Part shown: positions 63,041-64,000 of the stretch, in pieces
How positions within the stretch are numbered: the first letter of the stretch is position 1
Layout: every line of letters starts with the position of its first letter
Assembly (NCBI GenBank): GCA_008704415.1
Contig: VXIS01000016.1
Coordinates: 62,001-126,000, forward strand
Length of the DNA stretch: 64,000 nt
Direction of reading: 5' to 3'
Origin: Sphaerosporella brunnea
Taxonomy: Eukaryota; Ascomycota; Pezizomycetes; Pezizales; Pyronemataceae
Translations under genes and position numbers: made by a program
Notes under the pieces: model-generated
The model's database searches: none
Told to the model about the DNA's origin: nothing
The model's input: only the letters and a program-made list of their open reading frames with translations

Positions 63041-64000
63041 ATGCCAACAGCCAAGCTTACAAAAGCCGACAAGGACATCGTCAACCGCGCTGTCCCGGAA
63101 CCCTCCAATAAGGTTGTCTACGGTGCTATCGCACGACTCTATGTTAACTACCCAGAACGTTCCAGATGGACCTTCACCGGCATTACCGGAGTGGTGGTCT
63201 TGGCCCAAGATCTTGTAGGGAAGACGCTGTTTCTGAAGATTGTTGATATCAAGGTGAGAGAATTTGATCCGCTCAACTCCCTCCCCCCCCCCCCCCGTTT
63301 TTTTTTCTGTGACCGTCGGGACGGAAGGACTGATTCCAGTGTAGGAAAGAGCGGGTGTGTTGTGGGACCAGGAAATCTACGAAGGCTTCCAATACAATAC
63401 CGACCGCACTTTTTTTCACACTTTCGAGATTGACAAATGTATGGCGGGCCTGTCATTCGCGGATGAAAAAGAAGCCGCAAAATTTCATAAGAAAGTTATC
63501 AAGGAAATTGAGAAACAGGGGATGAACCGGAGTTCGGGCCACACTCACCACGGTCTTCATCTACCTACTCTGGGTTTCTCGGCGAGCAAATCTCACAGCC
63601 CGTCCCCAGGGGTGGTCGGAACGGCACCTGCTCCTACCCCTGCAACCAGTAAATCTAGCTCGGGCCTCTCAATGGATCCGAACGACCCGGCTTTCCAGAA
63701 GCTCTTGGATGAACTGAAGGAGCTCGGCCTCACCGAGGAGCAGATCCGAGATAAAGACACTCAAGACTTCATCATCAGCTACATTGAACAAAAGGAAAAG
63801 GAAGAGCAACGTATACAGGACGAGAAGGACCGCTTGAATGCCTATTCAAATGCGCATGTTAATGGCAATGGCTCGCCTAAGATTGGGACGAGTCCGTCTG
63901 TGCGCGGAAGGGCACCTCTACCACCGCCGCCGCCTCCCCCTCCGTCTGCCCCGCCAGTCCCGCCTTCTGCCCCACCAGCTCCGCCAACCCCTCCATCAGC
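63041..64000 (+). CDS. LAS17: WASP-family actin nucleation promoting factor (5' part, truncated by window)
   Basis: Exon 1 is 63041-63253; exon 2 starts at 63345 and stays open to the window end, giving about 290 residues of an incomplete protein. The N-terminal WH1/EVH1 domain reads SNKVVYGAIARLYVNYPERSRWTFTGITGVVVLAQDL, TLFLKIVDIK, then after the intron ERAGVLWDQEIYEGFQYNTDRTFFHTFEIDKCMAGLSFADEKEAAKFHKKV; WH1 binds WIP/Vrp1. A helical segment (FQKLLDELKELGLTEEQIRDKDTQDFIISYIEQKEKEEQ) and the start of a poly-Pro domain (PLPPPPPPPPSAPPVPPSAPP) follow. The Arp2/3-activating WCA tail is expected beyond the window. The intron contains a C14-T9 homopolymer pair and a GTGTAG acceptor chosen to restore the WH1 frame. 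Confidence 0.9.

Overview
The window is nuclear DNA of a filamentous ascomycete (Pezizomycotina). The evidence is short GT-AG introns of about 43-160 nt with fungal branch points such as CTAAC, a nuclear gene for a complex I subunit (which excludes the budding and fission yeasts), and characteristic fungal proteins (But2-domain secreted protein, ABP2-type ARS-binding protein, IRC6, ICP55, a YAT2/facC-type carnitine acetyltransferase). Gene content and the many homopolymer tracts would fit Pezizomycetes, but the class is a guess. No rRNA, CRISPR or bacterial-type element is present, and I found no convincing tRNA.

Twenty-nine protein genes are supported, nearly all single-copy housekeeping genes. 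From the left: But2-like secreted protein (+), SMD3 (-), NCS2/CTU2 (+), ubiquitin-eL40 fusion (-), complex I NDUFA8 homologue (-), NUP57 (+), TOM5 (-), IWS1 (+), PQ-loop membrane protein (+), RKI1 (-), RPN8 (-), APS1 (-), ADK1 (+), cytosolic GH85 ENGase (-), PCF11 (-), GGC1 (+). After a gene-poor 3.6 kb stretch come a large WD40 protein (-), GUK1 (+), ICP55 (-), TIF35 (+), MAG2/RNF10 RING protein (+), CSN6 (-), COG4 (+), IRC6 (-) and ABP2 (-). A second gene-poor stretch of 2.9 kb is followed by CWC22 (-), carnitine acetyltransferase (+), DBP9 (-) and the 5' part of LAS17/WASP (+, running off the window). I reconstructed exon structures by hand from splice signals, reading frame and family expectation, so each boundary is a prediction.

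The genes do not form a pathway cluster. They cover splicing and mRNA 3' ends, translation, nucleotide metabolism, mitochondrial import and transport, ubiquitin/proteasome/signalosome and membrane traffic. Several pairs are divergent with short shared promoters (SMD3/NCS2, TOM5/IWS1, WD40/GUK1, ICP55/TIF35, CSN6/COG4), and COG4/IRC6 converge with only 31 bp between stop codons.

The most notable observations are: (1) a 440-bp non-autonomous hAT-like element with 21-bp inverted termini and a perfect 8-bp target duplication, plus two decayed relatives elsewhere in the window; (2) a ubiquitin-eL40 gene whose start codon is split by an intron (A|TG) and which contains a 7-nt microexon; (3) a 1131-residue WD40 protein combining a PCNA-binding PIP-box motif, a C4 zinc site and two WDxR (DWD) motifs, a good candidate for a CRL4 ubiquitin-ligase receptor; (4) a foldback element at about 40.64-40.78 kb.
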